From NCBI RefSeq assembly GCF_003318275.1, contig NZ_QOCH01000015.1:1251926-1315925 (forward strand): DNA of 64,000 nucleotides. Direction: 5' to 3'. The notes under the pieces are model-generated. The model was given only the letters and a program-made list of their open reading frames with translations, did not search any database and was not told where the DNA came from. The DNA comes from Marinobacter sp. F3R11. Lineage in GTDB: Bacteria; Pseudomonadota; Gammaproteobacteria; Pseudomonadales; Oleiphilaceae. The number at the start of each line of letters is the position of its first letter. Within the stretch, counting starts at the first letter, position 1. Shown here piece after piece: positions 17,220-27,120 of this stretch. The position numbers and the translations under genes are program-made.

Positions 17220-20078
17220 ATGGCCAGCGAACGCTCGTCGGAAGAGCCGGTACCCGCTTACCGGCTATCTCCCGACGCCGTCATATCCGCTCTCGGGACC
17301 AACAAACTTCAAGGCCTTGATGACCATGAAGCCCGGCGGCGCCTGGAACAGGATGGCCCGAACGAATTAACGGCCTCCAGGCCCGTGCCAGGCTGGCGAA
17401 AACTACTTGCCCAGTTCACCGACACCCTGGTTATTCTGCTTTTGCTCGCTGCGGCCATCTCTATAGGCCTGTGGCTGATAGAGCAAGACTCACCTCTTCC
17501 CTATGAAGCCTTAGCCATTCTGGCCATTGTTCTCTTCAACGCCGCCATGGGTTATGTACAGCAGGCGCGAGCAGAACAGGCAGTAGCAGAGTTACAGCAA
17601 ATGTCTGCCGCCCAGGCCCGGGTTATACGGGGTGGAGAACAGCAAAGCATCCCCGCGGCACGGCTGGTAACTGGCGATATTATCCTTGTGGAAGAAGGCG
17701 ACACGGTTCCGGCGGATTGCCGCCTGATTCAGTCCATTTCACTGCAAACTTCCGAAGCAGCCCTGACCGGCGAAAGCCTTCCCGAATCCAAGGATCCTGA
17801 AACCATCACCGACGATGCTCCTGTCGGTGATCGCCAGAATATGATTTTCAGCGGCACCACGGTTACCTATGGGCGCGGCACTGCGGTGGTCACAGCGACT
17901 GGCATGCAGTCACAGATGGGCCGGATTGCAGGCATGCTGGAACAAGCTCCACCTGAAACCACTCCTCTGCAGCAGGATCTGGCCCGGGTCGGCAGAATGC
18001 TGGGGCTGGTGGTCATCGTGATTGCTGTCGTGATGATTTTCACCATCATTCTGGCAGAGCACGTCACCAGCTTTTCTACCCTGTTCGATGTTCTTATTCT
18101 TGGCGTGGCTCTGGCCGTAGCCGCAGTGCCTGAGGGCTTACCGGCCATAGTAACGGCCGTGCTCGCCCTCGGGGTACAACGCATGGCACGCCGCAATGCC
18201 ATTGTCCGACACCTGGCTGCCGTAGAAACTCTAGGGGCGGCCAATGTGATCGCTTCCGACAAGACGGGCACACTCACCCGAAACGAAATGACCGTACGCG
18301 CCATAGTTACGGCCAGTGGACGGATAACACTGGGAGGCACAGGGTATGAGCCAACAGGTGATATTACTGTGCATGGCACCTCTCCAGGTAATGGTACAGG
18401 TACTATCAGTGAGCCTTTGCGTATGGAGTTGGAGCGGGCCCTGACTGTAGGCGACCGTGCAACCAACGCTGTTTTGCAGGAGGATCAGGGCCTGTGGACT
18501 GTTCAGGGTGACCCAACCGAAGGTGCACTGGTGGTTGCTGCACGCAAAGTCGGGCTGACTGAAGCCATACTCGACGCGCGCTACGAACGGGTTGGTGAAG
18601 TACCCTTTTCGTCTGAACGCAAAATGATGTCCACACTTCACACCGACAGCCAGCATAAAGGCCATATTCAGGTATTTACCAAAGGTGCGCCGGATGTTCT
18701 TCTCGGCCGCTGTAACCGCGAACGCGTGGGTGACAGCAGTCGCGCGCTGACACCGGAACGTCGTACCGAGATTCTGCAGGCTAACGAAGAGCTGGCCAGT
18801 GAGGCACTTCGCACTCTGGGTGTTGCCGCGAGGTATATTCCGGAAGAGGGCTTTGAACCGGATGATATCGATGAGGACCTCGAAGAGGATCTGATATTCG
18901 TAGGCCTTATCGGCATGATCGATCCGCCCCGGGAGGAAGCCAAAGCGGCTGTTGCTCGCGCCCGGTCAGGGGGCATCCGGCCGGTAATGATCACCGGCGA
19001 CCATCCGGTTACAGCCGCGGTTATCGGCAAAGAGCTGGGCATCTGCACGGATGGCCGCGCCGTTACCGGGGTAGAAATAGATGCTATGACGGACGACGTT
19101 CTGATACGGACGGTAGAGGAAGTCTACGTCTATGCCAGGGTTAACCCGGAGCACAAACTGCGAATCGTCAAAGCTCTTCAGAACGGGAAAAACATCGTCG
19201 CAATGACTGGCGATGGCGTGAATGACGCACCCGCCCTGAAGGCTGCCGACATTGGCGTCGCCATGGGGATTACCGGCACAGACGTGTCACGCAAAGCCTC
19301 GGATATCATTCTGGCAGACGACAACTTCGCTACCATTGTTGCTGCAGTAGAGGAAGGCAGAGCCATTTTCGCGAATATCCGCAAGTTCCTGCGTTACCTG
19401 CTGTCATCAAACATCGGCGAAGTGATGACCATGTTCTTTGGCGTGCTCCTGGCCGATGTACTCGGGCTGACCGCAAACGGCACAGGCCTGGCTCTGCCCT
19501 TGCTGGCGACCCAGATCCTCTGGATCAACATGGTAAGCGATGGCGCACCAGCCCTGGCGCTCGGGCTGGATCCCGGCGACAGTGAAGCAATGACCAAACC
19601 ACCAAGGCCCCGGAATGAAGGCGTGCTCACACACAATATGTGGGCAGGGATAATTTTCGTTGGCGTTATTACCGCAGCCGGCACTCTCCTCGTGCTCGAT
19701 GCATCCATGCCCGGCGGCCTGATCACAGGCACTGGCAGCCTCATCTATGGCCAGACCATGGCTTTCACTACTTTAGTGCTGTTCTCACTGTTTACCGTGT
19801 TTATTTCTCGCTCCGACGAACAAAGCGCCTTCGTGGGACTGTTTTCCAATCTATGGCTGTGGGCGGCTGTAGGTGTGTCAGTGTTGCTGCAAATGGCGGT
19901 GGTCTATCTGCCTTTCCTGCAGAAAGCCTTTTCCACCGTTAGCCTCAGCTTTGGGGACTGGATACTCTGTACAGTCGTGGCCAGCTCAGTATTATGGCTA
20001 CGGGAACTGACAAAGCTGATCACCCGCCTGCGTAAAAAAGGCGCGAACAGCGGCCTTATCGCTTACAAGGGGTATTAG
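17220..20078 (+). CDS. Cation-translocating P-type ATPase (P2, Ca2+-type)
   Basis: 952 aa. The domain order is complete: N-terminal cation-ATPase domain (LSPDAVISALGTNKLQGL), actuator TGES, transmembrane PEGLPA, phosphorylation DKTGTLT, nucleotide-binding FTKGAPDVLL, hinge TGDGVNDAPAL, and four or more C-terminal helices. The PEGLPA sequence in helix 4 is that of SERCA-like P2 pumps, so Ca2+ export is the likeliest role; Mg2+, Na+ or H+ cannot be excluded. It sits in the inner membrane and is monocistronic with a strong terminator. Confidence 0.92.
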   Translation: MASERSSEEPVPAYRLSPDAVISALGTNKLQGLDDHEARRRLEQDGPNELTASRPVPGWRKLLAQFTDTLVILLLLAAAISIGLWLIEQDSPLPYEALAILAIVLFNAAMGYVQQARAEQAVAELQQMSAAQARVIRGGEQQSIPAARLVTGDIILVEEGDTVPADCRLIQSISLQTSEAALTGESLPESKDPETITDDAPVGDRQNMIFSGTTVTYGRGTAVVTATGMQSQMGRIAGMLEQAPPETTPLQQDLARVGRMLGLVVIVIAVVMIFTIILAEHVTSFSTLFDVLILGVALAVAAVPEGLPAIVTAVLALGVQRMARRNAIVRHLAAVETLGAANVIASDKTGTLTRNEMTVRAIVTASGRITLGGTGYEPTGDITVHGTSPGNGTGTISEPLRMELERALTVGDRATNAVLQEDQGLWTVQGDPTEGALVVAARKVGLTEAILDARYERVGEVPFSSERKMMSTLHTDSQHKGHIQVFTKGAPDVLLGRCNRERVGDSSRALTPERRTEILQANEELASEALRTLGVAARYIPEEGFEPDDIDEDLEEDLIFVGLIGMIDPPREEAKAAVARARSGGIRPVMITGDHPVTAAVIGKELGICTDGRAVTGVEIDAMTDDVLIRTVEEVYVYARVNPEHKLRIVKALQNGKNIVAMTGDGVNDAPALKAADIGVAMGITGTDVSRKASDIILADDNFATIVAAVEEGRAIFANIRKFLRYLLSSNIGEVMTMFFGVLLADVLGLTANGTGLALPLLATQILWINMVSDGAPALALGLDPGDSEAMTKPPRPRNEGVLTHNMWAGIIFVGVITAAGTLLVLDASMPGGLITGTGSLIYGQTMAFTTLVLFSLFTVFISRSDEQSAFVGLFSNLWLWAAVGVSVLLQMAVVYLPFLQKAFSTVSLSFGDWILCTVVASSVLWLRELTKLITRLRKKGANSGLIAYKGY

Positions 20079-20095
20079 TCTGAACGCCTGAATGT

Positions 20096-20124
20096 AAAAA
20101 ACCCCGGAAAACCGGGGTTTTTTA
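20096..20124 (+). terminator. Terminator after the P-type ATPase
   Basis: AAAAAACCCCGG and CCGGGGTTTTTT form a near-perfect stem with a T run, 18 bp after the stop. It is probably bidirectional and also serves ahpC from the other strand. Confidence 0.92.
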
Positions 20125-20161
20125 CTAATAACAGGCCCGTACAACGAGCCTGTATTAATCA

Positions 20162-20180
20162 GTTCCTTTTCAGAAGGAAC
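20162..20180 (-). terminator. Short hairpin at the ahpC 3' end
   Basis: GTTCCTT and AAGGAAC form a 7-bp stem directly after the ahpC stop. It is a secondary or processing hairpin upstream of the stronger terminator. Confidence 0.4.
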
Positions 20181-20181
20181 C

Positions 20182-20745
20182 TTAGATTTTGCCAACCAGA
20201 TCCAGTGAAGGAGACAGAGTTGCTTCGCCTTCCTTCCACTTGGCAGGGCAAACTTCACCCGGATGGTTGCGCACGTACTGAGCAGCTTTCACTTTACGCA
20301 TCAGATCAGACGCATCACGGCCAATACCTTCTGCAGTGATTTCCATTGCCTGAATCACGCCATCCGGATCGATCAGGAAGGTAGCGCGATCCGCCAGGCC
20401 CTGGCCTTCACGCATCACACCAAAGTTGTTGGTAATGGTGCCGTTCTGGTCGCCAACCATGTAGTACTGGATTTTACCAATGGTTTCAGAGCTATCGTGC
20501 CAGGCTTTGTGGGTGAAGTGTGTGTCTGTGGAAACAGAGAAAACTTCAACGCCCATTTTTTGCAGCTCTTCATACTTGTCGGCTACATCGCCCAGCTCAG
20601 TAGGGCATACGAAAGTAAAGTCAGCCGGGTAGAAGAAGAAAATAGCCCACTTACCTTTCACATCTGCTTCGGAAATTTCAACGAACTCGCCCTGTTTGAA
20701 AGCGGTTGCGTTAAACGGTTTGATTTCGCTGTTGATCACGCCCAT
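20182..20745 (-). CDS. ahpC: Alkyl hydroperoxide reductase AhpC (typical 2-Cys peroxiredoxin)
   Basis: 187 aa, exactly the AhpC length. The peroxidatic cysteine is in [12 protein letters not shown] and the resolving cysteine in GEVCPAKW. The protein reduces H2O2 and organic peroxides in the cytoplasm and is recycled by Ahp[11 protein letters not shown] and the C-terminal [18 protein letters not shown] match AhpC, not thioredoxin peroxidase. It is monocistronic, with a candidate OxyR half-site about 100 bp upstream, and is separated from ahpF by the DUF3581 and ATPase genes. Confidence 0.97.
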   Translation of the reverse strand: MGVINSEIKPFNATAFKQGEFVEISEADVKGKWAIFFFYPADFTFVCPTELGDVADKYEELQKMGVEVFSVSTDTHFTHKAWHDSSETIGKIQYYMVGDQNGTITNNFGVMREGQGLADRATFLIDPDGVIQAMEITAEGIGRDASDLMRKVKAAQYVRNHPGEVCPAKWKEGEATLSPSLDLVGKI

Positions 20746-20846
20746 TGAAAATACTCCTGTTGGTTCGTTTGCGTGTTGATAAGTCTAGGTTCACTACAAT
20801 AACCAATGAATCAACTTCAGGAAAATTGATTATTCCCAAACTGTCC

Positions 20847-20861
20847 ATAGGCAGTACCTAT
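20847..20861. promoter_or_regulatory. Candidate OxyR half-site upstream of ahpC
   Basis: ATAG-gcagtac-CTAT matches one OxyR dimer half-site, with the same N7 spacing as the site before ahpF. It is about 100 bp before the ahpC start. Confidence 0.5.
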
Positions 20862-20888
20862 ATTATAACCACCTTGCTGAACATGCTC

Positions 20889-22193
20889 TTACCAAGGCCC
20901 GACCACATAGCCGAGCTTTTCCGGAAGCCAAAGCGCAATGCCCGGCATCAGCGCCACCAATAGCAGGCTTAGCCCCATTGCGGCAATAAAGATTAACGCC
21001 CACCCAATGGTATGCTCCAGGCGAATATTCGCAATACGTGTTGTAACCATCAAGTTGACAGCTACCGGTGGCGTAAACTGGCCAATAGCAATATTCATGG
21101 CCAGCAGGATACCAAACCACACCGGATTCCAGCCAAAGTGGTTCATCAGCGGCAGTACAATAGGGATGAGGATCAGATAGATCGATACCGCATCCAGCAG
21201 CATACCAGCTATCAATACCAGTACCATCACCAGGCCCAGCAGCACCCAGCCGTTTTCGGAAAGTGACAGCAACGCGTCCGCCAGATGCTGGAAGGTACCC
21301 AGAGTTGTACCTGCCCACGCAAATATACCCGCCAGCGCAATGATCAGCATGACAACACCAGAGGTCACCGCTGCGTCTGTCATTAAATCAAACAGACTAC
21401 GCAGACTCAGGTTGCGGTATACAAAGGCACCCACAAATATACCATATGCCACGGCAACCACAGCCGCTTCCGTAGGCGTGAAAAGGCCGGAGCGCAGGCC
21501 TCCCAGAATGATAATCGGGGCAAACAGGGCGGGCAACGCCGCCTTGAAGCTGGGCCAGAAAGGCGGACGCTCAGAGGTTTCAGGGCTCTCCCAGCCAAAC
21601 TTGCGGGCCAGATAAAGCGCCGGCACAAGCAACGACAAACCCGCCAGAATGCCCGGAAACAGGCCGGCAGCAAAGAGCGCCCGCAAATCCACACCGGGCA
21701 CCACGATAGAATAGAGAATGAGCGCAATTGAGGGCGGAATCAGGATAGCCGTGGAAGACGATGCAGCGATCAACGCGGCGGAAAAAGGCTGTGGGTAACC
21801 CGCCTTACGCATACTGGGCAGCATCACCATAGCTACCGCAGCCGCATCGGCTGGCCCGGATCCGCTCATCCCGCCCATAATCAGGCAAACGAGAACGGCC
21901 ACAACGGTCAGGCTGCCGTGACGTGGACCAATGACCGCCTGGGCGAAACGCACCAGGCTGGCAGCTACGCCTGCACGCTCAAAAATAAGCCCGGTCAGAA
22001 TAAACAGCGGTATTGCAATAAGCGGATATTTTGCCACGCTGTTGTAGGTATTAGTGCCGAATGTGGCAAGCATATCGGGGGACAAGCCGGAAACAATACC
22101 CACAAGCCCACCAAATCCGAGAGCAAAGGCTACGGGAACACCCAGCAACAACGCCAGCAGGAAACTGCCGATCATCAGAAGGTCAGGACTCAT
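20889..22193 (-). CDS. dctM: TRAP transporter large permease (DctM type)
   Basis: 434 aa from the ATG at 22193. The frame opens at 22232, but the extra 13 residues overlap DctQ coding sequence and precede the natural N-terminus MSPDLLMIGSFLLALLLG. About 12 membrane helices are visible, and motifs such as GGMSGSGPADAAAVAMVM and the late GQFTPPVAVNLMVT are typical. DctM forms the sodium-coupled channel of the TRAP system. Its start overlaps the dctQ stop by 11 bp. Substrate is set by DctP and unknown here, probably an organic acid. Confidence 0.92.
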   Translation of the reverse strand: MSPDLLMIGSFLLALLLGVPVAFALGFGGLVGIVSGLSPDMLATFGTNTYNSVAKYPLIAIPLFILTGLIFERAGVAASLVRFAQAVIGPRHGSLTVVAVLVCLIMGGMSGSGPADAAAVAMVMLPSMRKAGYPQPFSAALIAASSSTAILIPPSIALILYSIVVPGVDLRALFAAGLFPGILAGLSLLVPALYLARKFGWESPETSERPPFWPSFKAALPALFAPIIILGGLRSGLFTPTEAAVVAVAYGIFVGAFVYRNLSLRSLFDLMTDAAVTSGVVMLIIALAGIFAWAGTTLGTFQHLADALLSLSENGWVLLGLVMVLVLIAGMLLDAVSIYLILIPIVLPLMNHFGWNPVWFGILLAMNIAIGQFTPPVAVNLMVTTRIANIRLEHTIGWALIFIAAMGLSLLLVALMPGIALWLPEKLGYVVGPW

Positions 22194-22677
22194 GGATAAC
22201 CTCCGGATCTTTCTTGCCGCGCAGGCGGTCAACGAGGTTTTGAGTCATTCTGAAAATGATCGCCACCGCCATCAGTGGCAGCCAGACCACATAAATCCAG
22301 TTTGGCAGCCCTAACCCAGGGGACAACGACTCCCATTCGTACTCCTGCATCGCGAAAGTGACGCCATACCAGGCCGTTACTCCCATTACTGCCACGCCTA
22401 TAAGCCATTGCAGCACAAACAGCCCCTTCAGAGCAGGTGGCGGCAGATAGTGCTCAACCAGCTCAATGCGTATGTGCTGATTGTTTCGCGCCGCCACCGC
22501 TGCGCCGGCGAAAGTCAGTATTACCAGAAGAAACACCGAAAATTCTTCGGTGAATGCAAAGGAAGCATCGGTGGTGTAGCGGACAATTACATTACCAAGA
22601 CTGATCACGCAGATCGCAATCAGGGCCACAGACGCCAGCCAGGCTTCCGGCCGGAACTTCGGGGATCGGGAGGGCAT
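22183..22677 (-). CDS. dctQ: TRAP transporter small permease (DctQ type)
   Basis: 164 aa from the ATG at 22677, which is preceded by GGAG at good spacing. The frame extends to 22746 without a ribosome site. Four membrane helices are visible, with the conserved NVIVRYTTDASFAFTEEFSVFLL in helices 1-2 and RIELVEHYLP in the loop. DctQ pairs with DctM in the inner membrane. It is the middle gene of a dctP-dctQ-dctM operon. Confidence 0.9.
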   Translation of the reverse strand: MPSRSPKFRPEAWLASVALIAICVISLGNVIVRYTTDASFAFTEEFSVFLLVILTFAGAAVAARNNQHIRIELVEHYLPPPALKGLFVLQWLIGVAVMGVTAWYGVTFAMQEYEWESLSPGLGLPNWIYVVWLPLMAVAIIFRMTQNLVDRLRGKKDPEVIHES

Positions 22678-22761
22678 GAATACTCCGTTTGAGACAACGT
22701 CCCCTGACACAAAGAACCCAGCGGAACCAACAGGCTCCGCGGGCACTCTGGCAGGTAGGTT

Positions 22762-23772
22762 TTACTGATTGCGGTTAGCGACTGCAGACTGAGCCTGCTT
22801 CACCAGATCTTCACCAATGCGAGGTGTCCATTTTTCATATACAGAGCGGGTAGCCTTCACAAACGCATCATGCTGTGCCTGGCTCAGCTCAGTTACAGTC
22901 ACGCCACGATCCTTGATGGCCTGCAGCGTATCCTCAAGCTCACCACGGGATTTTTCAATCTCCCATTTGCCAGCATCCACAGCCGCCTGTTTCAGAAGTG
23001 CCTGGTCCTCTGCGCTGAACTGGCTCCATACACGGTTACTGACAGCGAACACCAGCGGATCAGCCATGTAGTGCCACAGTGTCAGATGCTCCTGACCAAC
23101 CTGATCAATACGTGCGACATCAAATACCGAAAGCGGGTTTTCCTGACCATCTACGGCACCGGTAGTCAGCGCCGGCTTGGCATCTGCCCAGCTCATCTGC
23201 GTGGGGTTAGCACCCAGTGCGGTGAAGGTATCCTGAAACAGCGGCGAGCCTACAACCCGGATTTTAAGGCCTTCCAGATCCTCAGGTTCGCTGATAGCAA
23301 GCTTGGAATTGGACAGTTCACGGAAGCCATTCTCACCCCAGGCCAGTGGTGTTACGCCACGCTTTTCAATCGCTTCAAATACTGCCTTTCCAGCCTCACC
23401 CTGGGTGATCGCATCAATGGCTGCATTATCCGGCATCAGAAATGGCAGGGAAAAAAGATTCAGCTCAGGAACCTGAGGCGACCAGTTAATGGTAGAACCC
23501 ACGGCCATATCAATCAACCCTGAGCGCATGGCAGAAAACTCTTTGGTCTGATCCCCGGAAACCAGCTGGGAATTGCTGTAAATCTTCATGTTGATACGCC
23601 CCTCAGAGCGCTCTTTGACCAGCTCGACCCACTTGTCGGCAGCCTGGCCCCAGGGAAACGCCGACGGGAGTACTGTAGAAACTGTATATTCATCTTTGTA
23701 TTGAGCCTGAGCCACAGAACTGAGTAGCAGAGTGGCCGCAGCAACAGCAGCCAATGAGCGGGATTTCAGCAT
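22762..23772 (-). CDS. dctP: TRAP transporter solute-binding protein (DctP type)
   Basis: 336 aa from the ATG at 23772, which follows AAGGAAAG. A signal peptide MLKSRSLAAVAAATLLLSSV ends at AQA. The mature protein shows the DctP pattern: STVLPSAFPWGQAADKWVELV, then IKMYSN-like binding residues, and KIRVVGSPLFQDTFTALGANPTQMSW with the carboxylate-binding arginine. A carboxylate ligand is expected; its identity cannot be read. First gene of the TRAP operon. The 211-bp upstream region shared with the divergent AI-2E gene shows no clear operator. Confidence 0.92.
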   Translation of the reverse strand: MLKSRSLAAVAAATLLLSSVAQAQYKDEYTVSTVLPSAFPWGQAADKWVELVKERSEGRINMKIYSNSQLVSGDQTKEFSAMRSGLIDMAVGSTINWSPQVPELNLFSLPFLMPDNAAIDAITQGEAGKAVFEAIEKRGVTPLAWGENGFRELSNSKLAISEPEDLEGLKIRVVGSPLFQDTFTALGANPTQMSWADAKPALTTGAVDGQENPLSVFDVARIDQVGQEHLTLWHYMADPLVFAVSNRVWSQFSAEDQALLKQAAVDAGKWEIEKSRGELEDTLQAIKDRGVTVTELSQAQHDAFVKATRSVYEKWTPRIGEDLVKQAQSAVANRNQ

Positions 23773-24008
23773 TTTGCTTTCCTTTTTATTTGGCAAGGGG
23801 ATCTCTACGACGGGACAATCAACACGCCGCGCAATGGGGGATTATAGGAGGCGGTGTTGTTGTGACGCAAAATAAAACGACAGCTAGCCTTCTATTTCTT
23901 GCCTTCACTGAATTGCCGGCTTATTACAGATCCGTTGTTTTTATTTGCACGACGCTGTACCCGTCTACACTTAGCAGGATATGAAACGGGCAAAGAACAG
24001 GTGCAGCT

Positions 24009-25175
24009 ATGGAAGGCAAAGAGCATATTGAGCTCAGCAAAAACCAGACAGATGACAGCACTGTTTCCAAGCCTGAACTTCTCAGGGCTGTGAACATACG
24101 GAGCCTGTCACTGGCGATTCTCACCAGCATAGCGTCTCTCTTCTTTATTGACTGGGCACAAGCCGTACTGCTTCCTTTGGTGGTTGCGGTAATGATCAGT
24201 TATGCGCTGGATCCCCTGGTATCAACACTTGATCGCCTCAGAATCCCCAGACCACTGAGTGCGGCTATTGTAATGATCCTGATACTCGGCGCTGTCTCTG
24301 CCGCTAGCGTTCCACTGCAACGCGAAGCCATGGCCATGCTGGACAAAGTCCCTATGGCCATCAGCGAGTTCCAGCGCAAAGAAGCCAGATCGCCGGACAA
24401 AGAAGAAGGCATCATGGAGAAAGCCCAGGCTGCCGCGAAGAAAATTGAAGAATCGGCCACTCAGGACCAGAGCAGCAGGAACCCCACTCACGAAAGTGTG
24501 ACTCCTGTTCGGGTAGTGGACAAACCCATGGATGTTCAGGAATACGTGTTAAAAGGATCGCCTGCTGCAATCGTGCTTGTATCCCAGCTTTTCTCGGTAC
24601 TGCTACTGGTGTATTTCATACTGGCAGCCGGGTCACTTTATAAGCGTAAATTTGTGAGAATCTCTGGCCCTGCATTCGGACGAATGCGTAAAGCCGCAAG
24701 AATCATGAACGAGTTTCACCATCAGGTCCGGCGCTTTCTGTTTGTGATGCTTATAGGCGCTCTGTTTGTGGGAATACTGACCTGGCTGGCATTTCTGGTG
24801 CTGGGGGTGGAACAGGCCATGTTATGGGGCGTAGTCGCGGGTGTAGCCAGCGCAATCCCCTATCTGGGGCCATTTCTGGTGCTCGTTGGCACCGGTGTTG
24901 CGGCGTTCATCCAGTTTGGAGAGATCAATATGGCAGTTGTTGTGGCCGGTACGTCGCTGGTGGTCACCAGCATTCAGGGATACCTGCTGACACCCTGGCT
25001 AACAAGCCAGGTTTCAAGCCTCAATGCCGTAGCAATCTTTATCGGGCTTCTGTTCTGGGGCTGGCTCTGGGGCCCTGTTGGGCTGGTCATCGCAACACCA
25101 CTCCTCATGATCATCAAAACCCTGTGCGACCATGTTGTAAACCTGCGCCCGGTGGGCGAACTACTGGGCAAATAG
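24009..25175 (+). CDS. AI-2E family transporter
   Basis: 388 aa inner-membrane protein of the AI-2E (PerM/TqsA) family. Helices appear at about residues 35-60 and 75-95. A charged cytoplasmic stretch at about 115-170 (KEARSPDKEEGIMEKAQ) is followed by a C-terminal block of five helices with GVVAGVASAIPYLGPFLVLVGT and WGWLWGPVGLVIATPLLMIIKT. Some members export autoinducer-2, others act as Na+/H+ antiporters; nothing here decides. Divergent from the TRAP operon and convergent with the next gene. Confidence 0.88.
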   Translation: MEGKEHIELSKNQTDDSTVSKPELLRAVNIRSLSLAILTSIASLFFIDWAQAVLLPLVVAVMISYALDPLVSTLDRLRIPRPLSAAIVMILILGAVSAASVPLQREAMAMLDKVPMAISEFQRKEARSPDKEEGIMEKAQAAAKKIEESATQDQSSRNPTHESVTPVRVVDKPMDVQEYVLKGSPAAIVLVSQLFSVLLLVYFILAAGSLYKRKFVRISGPAFGRMRKAARIMNEFHHQVRRFLFVMLIGALFVGILTWLAFLVLGVEQAMLWGVVAGVASAIPYLGPFLVLVGTGVAAFIQFGEINMAVVVAGTSLVVTSIQGYLLTPWLTSQVSSLNAVAIFIGLLFWGWLWGPVGLVIATPLLMIIKTLCDHVVNLRPVGELLGK

Positions 25176-25190
25176 AGCACAGGCAGCCGG

Positions 25191-27065
25191 TTACCCCAGT
25201 TTTTTGTAATCCGCTTCGCTCAAGGGTATTGGCCGGTAAAAATGTGATCCACCGGTATCCGCTTTGAGCCAGTCAGCCATCGCAGACAACACATCGATCT
25301 GACCGGGGTAATCATCATAGCGCTGTGCACTCCAGTACCCCTGGTTGTGAACAAAGCTGTCAAAGAGGGTCATCTGAACATCATACTTGAGCGATGTTTC
25401 CCCATCCGCTGTTCCGTGACGCACCGAAATAGCTACGTCTGCCAGTGATCCCGCGCCGGGGCAGGTGATTGAGCACTGACGGGTATCCAGGTTCATACGG
25501 ATCACGCCGTTTTCAAACCGGATTACCATCGACCGCTCTTTAACCGACATATATTTGCCCGTACGCACATTGATGGCACAGGCCGCACCCGGCTGTGAAC
25601 GCAATGACACATAACTGGCCCCGTAATCGTTCAGGTCAGACGCTGTGCTGTTAAACACCTCCGGCAAGGTGTCCAGCAGGAACCATTCAGCATGCAAACG
25701 TTCGAGTTGCATGGGTTCATCCAGCACATGGCTGAGTAAGGTTATCGGATGTATCAGGGTTTCGAAAAACAGACCGCCAGTCTGCTTAGTCAGACTCCAC
25801 GCACGGGGATCCTTACCCTCAAAAAAAGTAATATCAACACTGACCAGCTTACCAAGCTGCAGGCGAAGATACGCCAATGCATCAGGCCCGGCAGGCCCCG
25901 CGTCCGGGCTGCTTTTCACTTTGATATCGAGGAAACGGTGATATTGCGGGTTCAGTGTGAGGAAGTAGTTAAGGGGCAAGGCTTTTTCAAGCCAGTAATA
26001 ACTGAACAGAAAGCCTCGCTCCATCAACTGATCCTGGCACTGTCCGAGCACTCTCAGTTCTGCGGCCGTAGCCACCAGGGGCTTTTCAACGCCATAAACA
26101 ATGCCCTCTTTGGCCAGAGCCGAAACGTACCCAAAATGGCTTTCTGTAGGTGTTGCCACAATTGCGTAGGATGATCGTTTTTTTATAAATTTGATCACCT
26201 CCTGCACTTTCTCTTCACTGGATGAACTGCTCTTCAGAACCTGATATGCCACACCATCTTTCCTGAGCTGATCCTGAAACCCCTGATCAATGCGATCACT
26301 GATGATGGCTACCTGGCCAGGCAAATACAGCTTTTCAGCCAGCAAAGCGGGGAGCATGCGGTGCTGAACCACATCACCCGCGCCGATAATCGTAATGTTA
26401 GGCCGGCGGCCAACGGGAATGGCAGGGATCAGATTGATAATGTTGGCAATGATAAGCGCCGTGTAAACATACCCGAATGTGCCGATCGTAAGCTGCGCTG
26501 AGGAACTTGTCTGATAACCCTCGAAGTCCAGATTCAGCGCCAGCGCCAGCACCTCAGACACACCGACATCAAGCAGGCCCGCCAGCAGGAAAAACTGCGT
26601 CGCCAGTACAAATGGCAAGGCAATAAAGTACTCCGCTTCATTAAATATGGTCAGGTGCTTTTCAATAAGAATCCGAAGCAGCATGTAGTAGAAAAGCCAC
26701 ATCACCGATTCAAACAGCAGCAAGGCTGCAATGGCATACGAAAGCACACCCAATCCGGAGATTATTGCCCCGGGAATACCGGGCATAGCCGGAATGAAAG
26801 GCGGAACAAAATAGAAAGCCAGCGACAGACACAGTACAACCAGAAGATAAATCTCTGAGTGCATGGCATGGAAATCAACCCGCTCTTTCTCGTCGTTATT
26901 CGCTGCCTGCCGCTTCCGGAAAATCAGCTTTATCCACTGCAGTGGAGAGAGAATCCTGAGAAGGAAAATCAGCCAGTAAAGAACCGAAGCAAAAATACTG
27001 CGGTGCTTTCCCCAGGTATAAGATTCGTAGTGCGGCTTGGTGCTGACTTTCGAGAACAGGTCCAT
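25191..27065 (-). CDS. Membrane-anchored Gfo/Idh/MocA-type oxidoreductase
   Basis: 624 aa with two parts. Residues 1-215 hold about five or six membrane helices (for example SIFASVLYWLIFLLRIL, IYLLVVLCLSLAFYFV and YVYTALIIANIINLIPAI). From about residue 220 a Rossmann NAD(P)-binding domain follows (PNITIIGAGDVVQHRMLPAL, then YAIVATPTESHFGYVSALAKEG and GVEKPL), with a Gfo/Idh C-terminal domain containing GGLFFETLIHPI. Such dehydrogenases act on sugars, inositols or nucleotide sugars. Membrane fusion suggests work on a lipid-linked or surface glycan, which is inference. A lipid acyltransferase gene lies upstream on the same strand. Confidence 0.78.
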   Translation of the reverse strand: MDLFSKVSTKPHYESYTWGKHRSIFASVLYWLIFLLRILSPLQWIKLIFRKRQAANNDEKERVDFHAMHSEIYLLVVLCLSLAFYFVPPFIPAMPGIPGAIISGLGVLSYAIAALLLFESVMWLFYYMLLRILIEKHLTIFNEAEYFIALPFVLATQFFLLAGLLDVGVSEVLALALNLDFEGYQTSSSAQLTIGTFGYVYTALIIANIINLIPAIPVGRRPNITIIGAGDVVQHRMLPALLAEKLYLPGQVAIISDRIDQGFQDQLRKDGVAYQVLKSSSSSEEKVQEVIKFIKKRSSYAIVATPTESHFGYVSALAKEGIVYGVEKPLVATAAELRVLGQCQDQLMERGFLFSYYWLEKALPLNYFLTLNPQYHRFLDIKVKSSPDAGPAGPDALAYLRLQLGKLVSVDITFFEGKDPRAWSLTKQTGGLFFETLIHPITLLSHVLDEPMQLERLHAEWFLLDTLPEVFNSTASDLNDYGASYVSLRSQPGAACAINVRTGKYMSVKERSMVIRFENGVIRMNLDTRQCSITCPGAGSLADVAISVRHGTADGETSLKYDVQMTLFDSFVHNQGYWSAQRYDDYPGQIDVLSAMADWLKADTGGSHFYRPIPLSEADYKKLG

Positions 27066-27120
27066 TAGTTAAAATCGTTCCTGGCATGACAGTTATTTAT
27101 GGACCATGAGAGCCAAACCA

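Noticed and set aside
22870..23523. Plus-strand frame of 217 aa
   Set aside because: Antisense to dctP.
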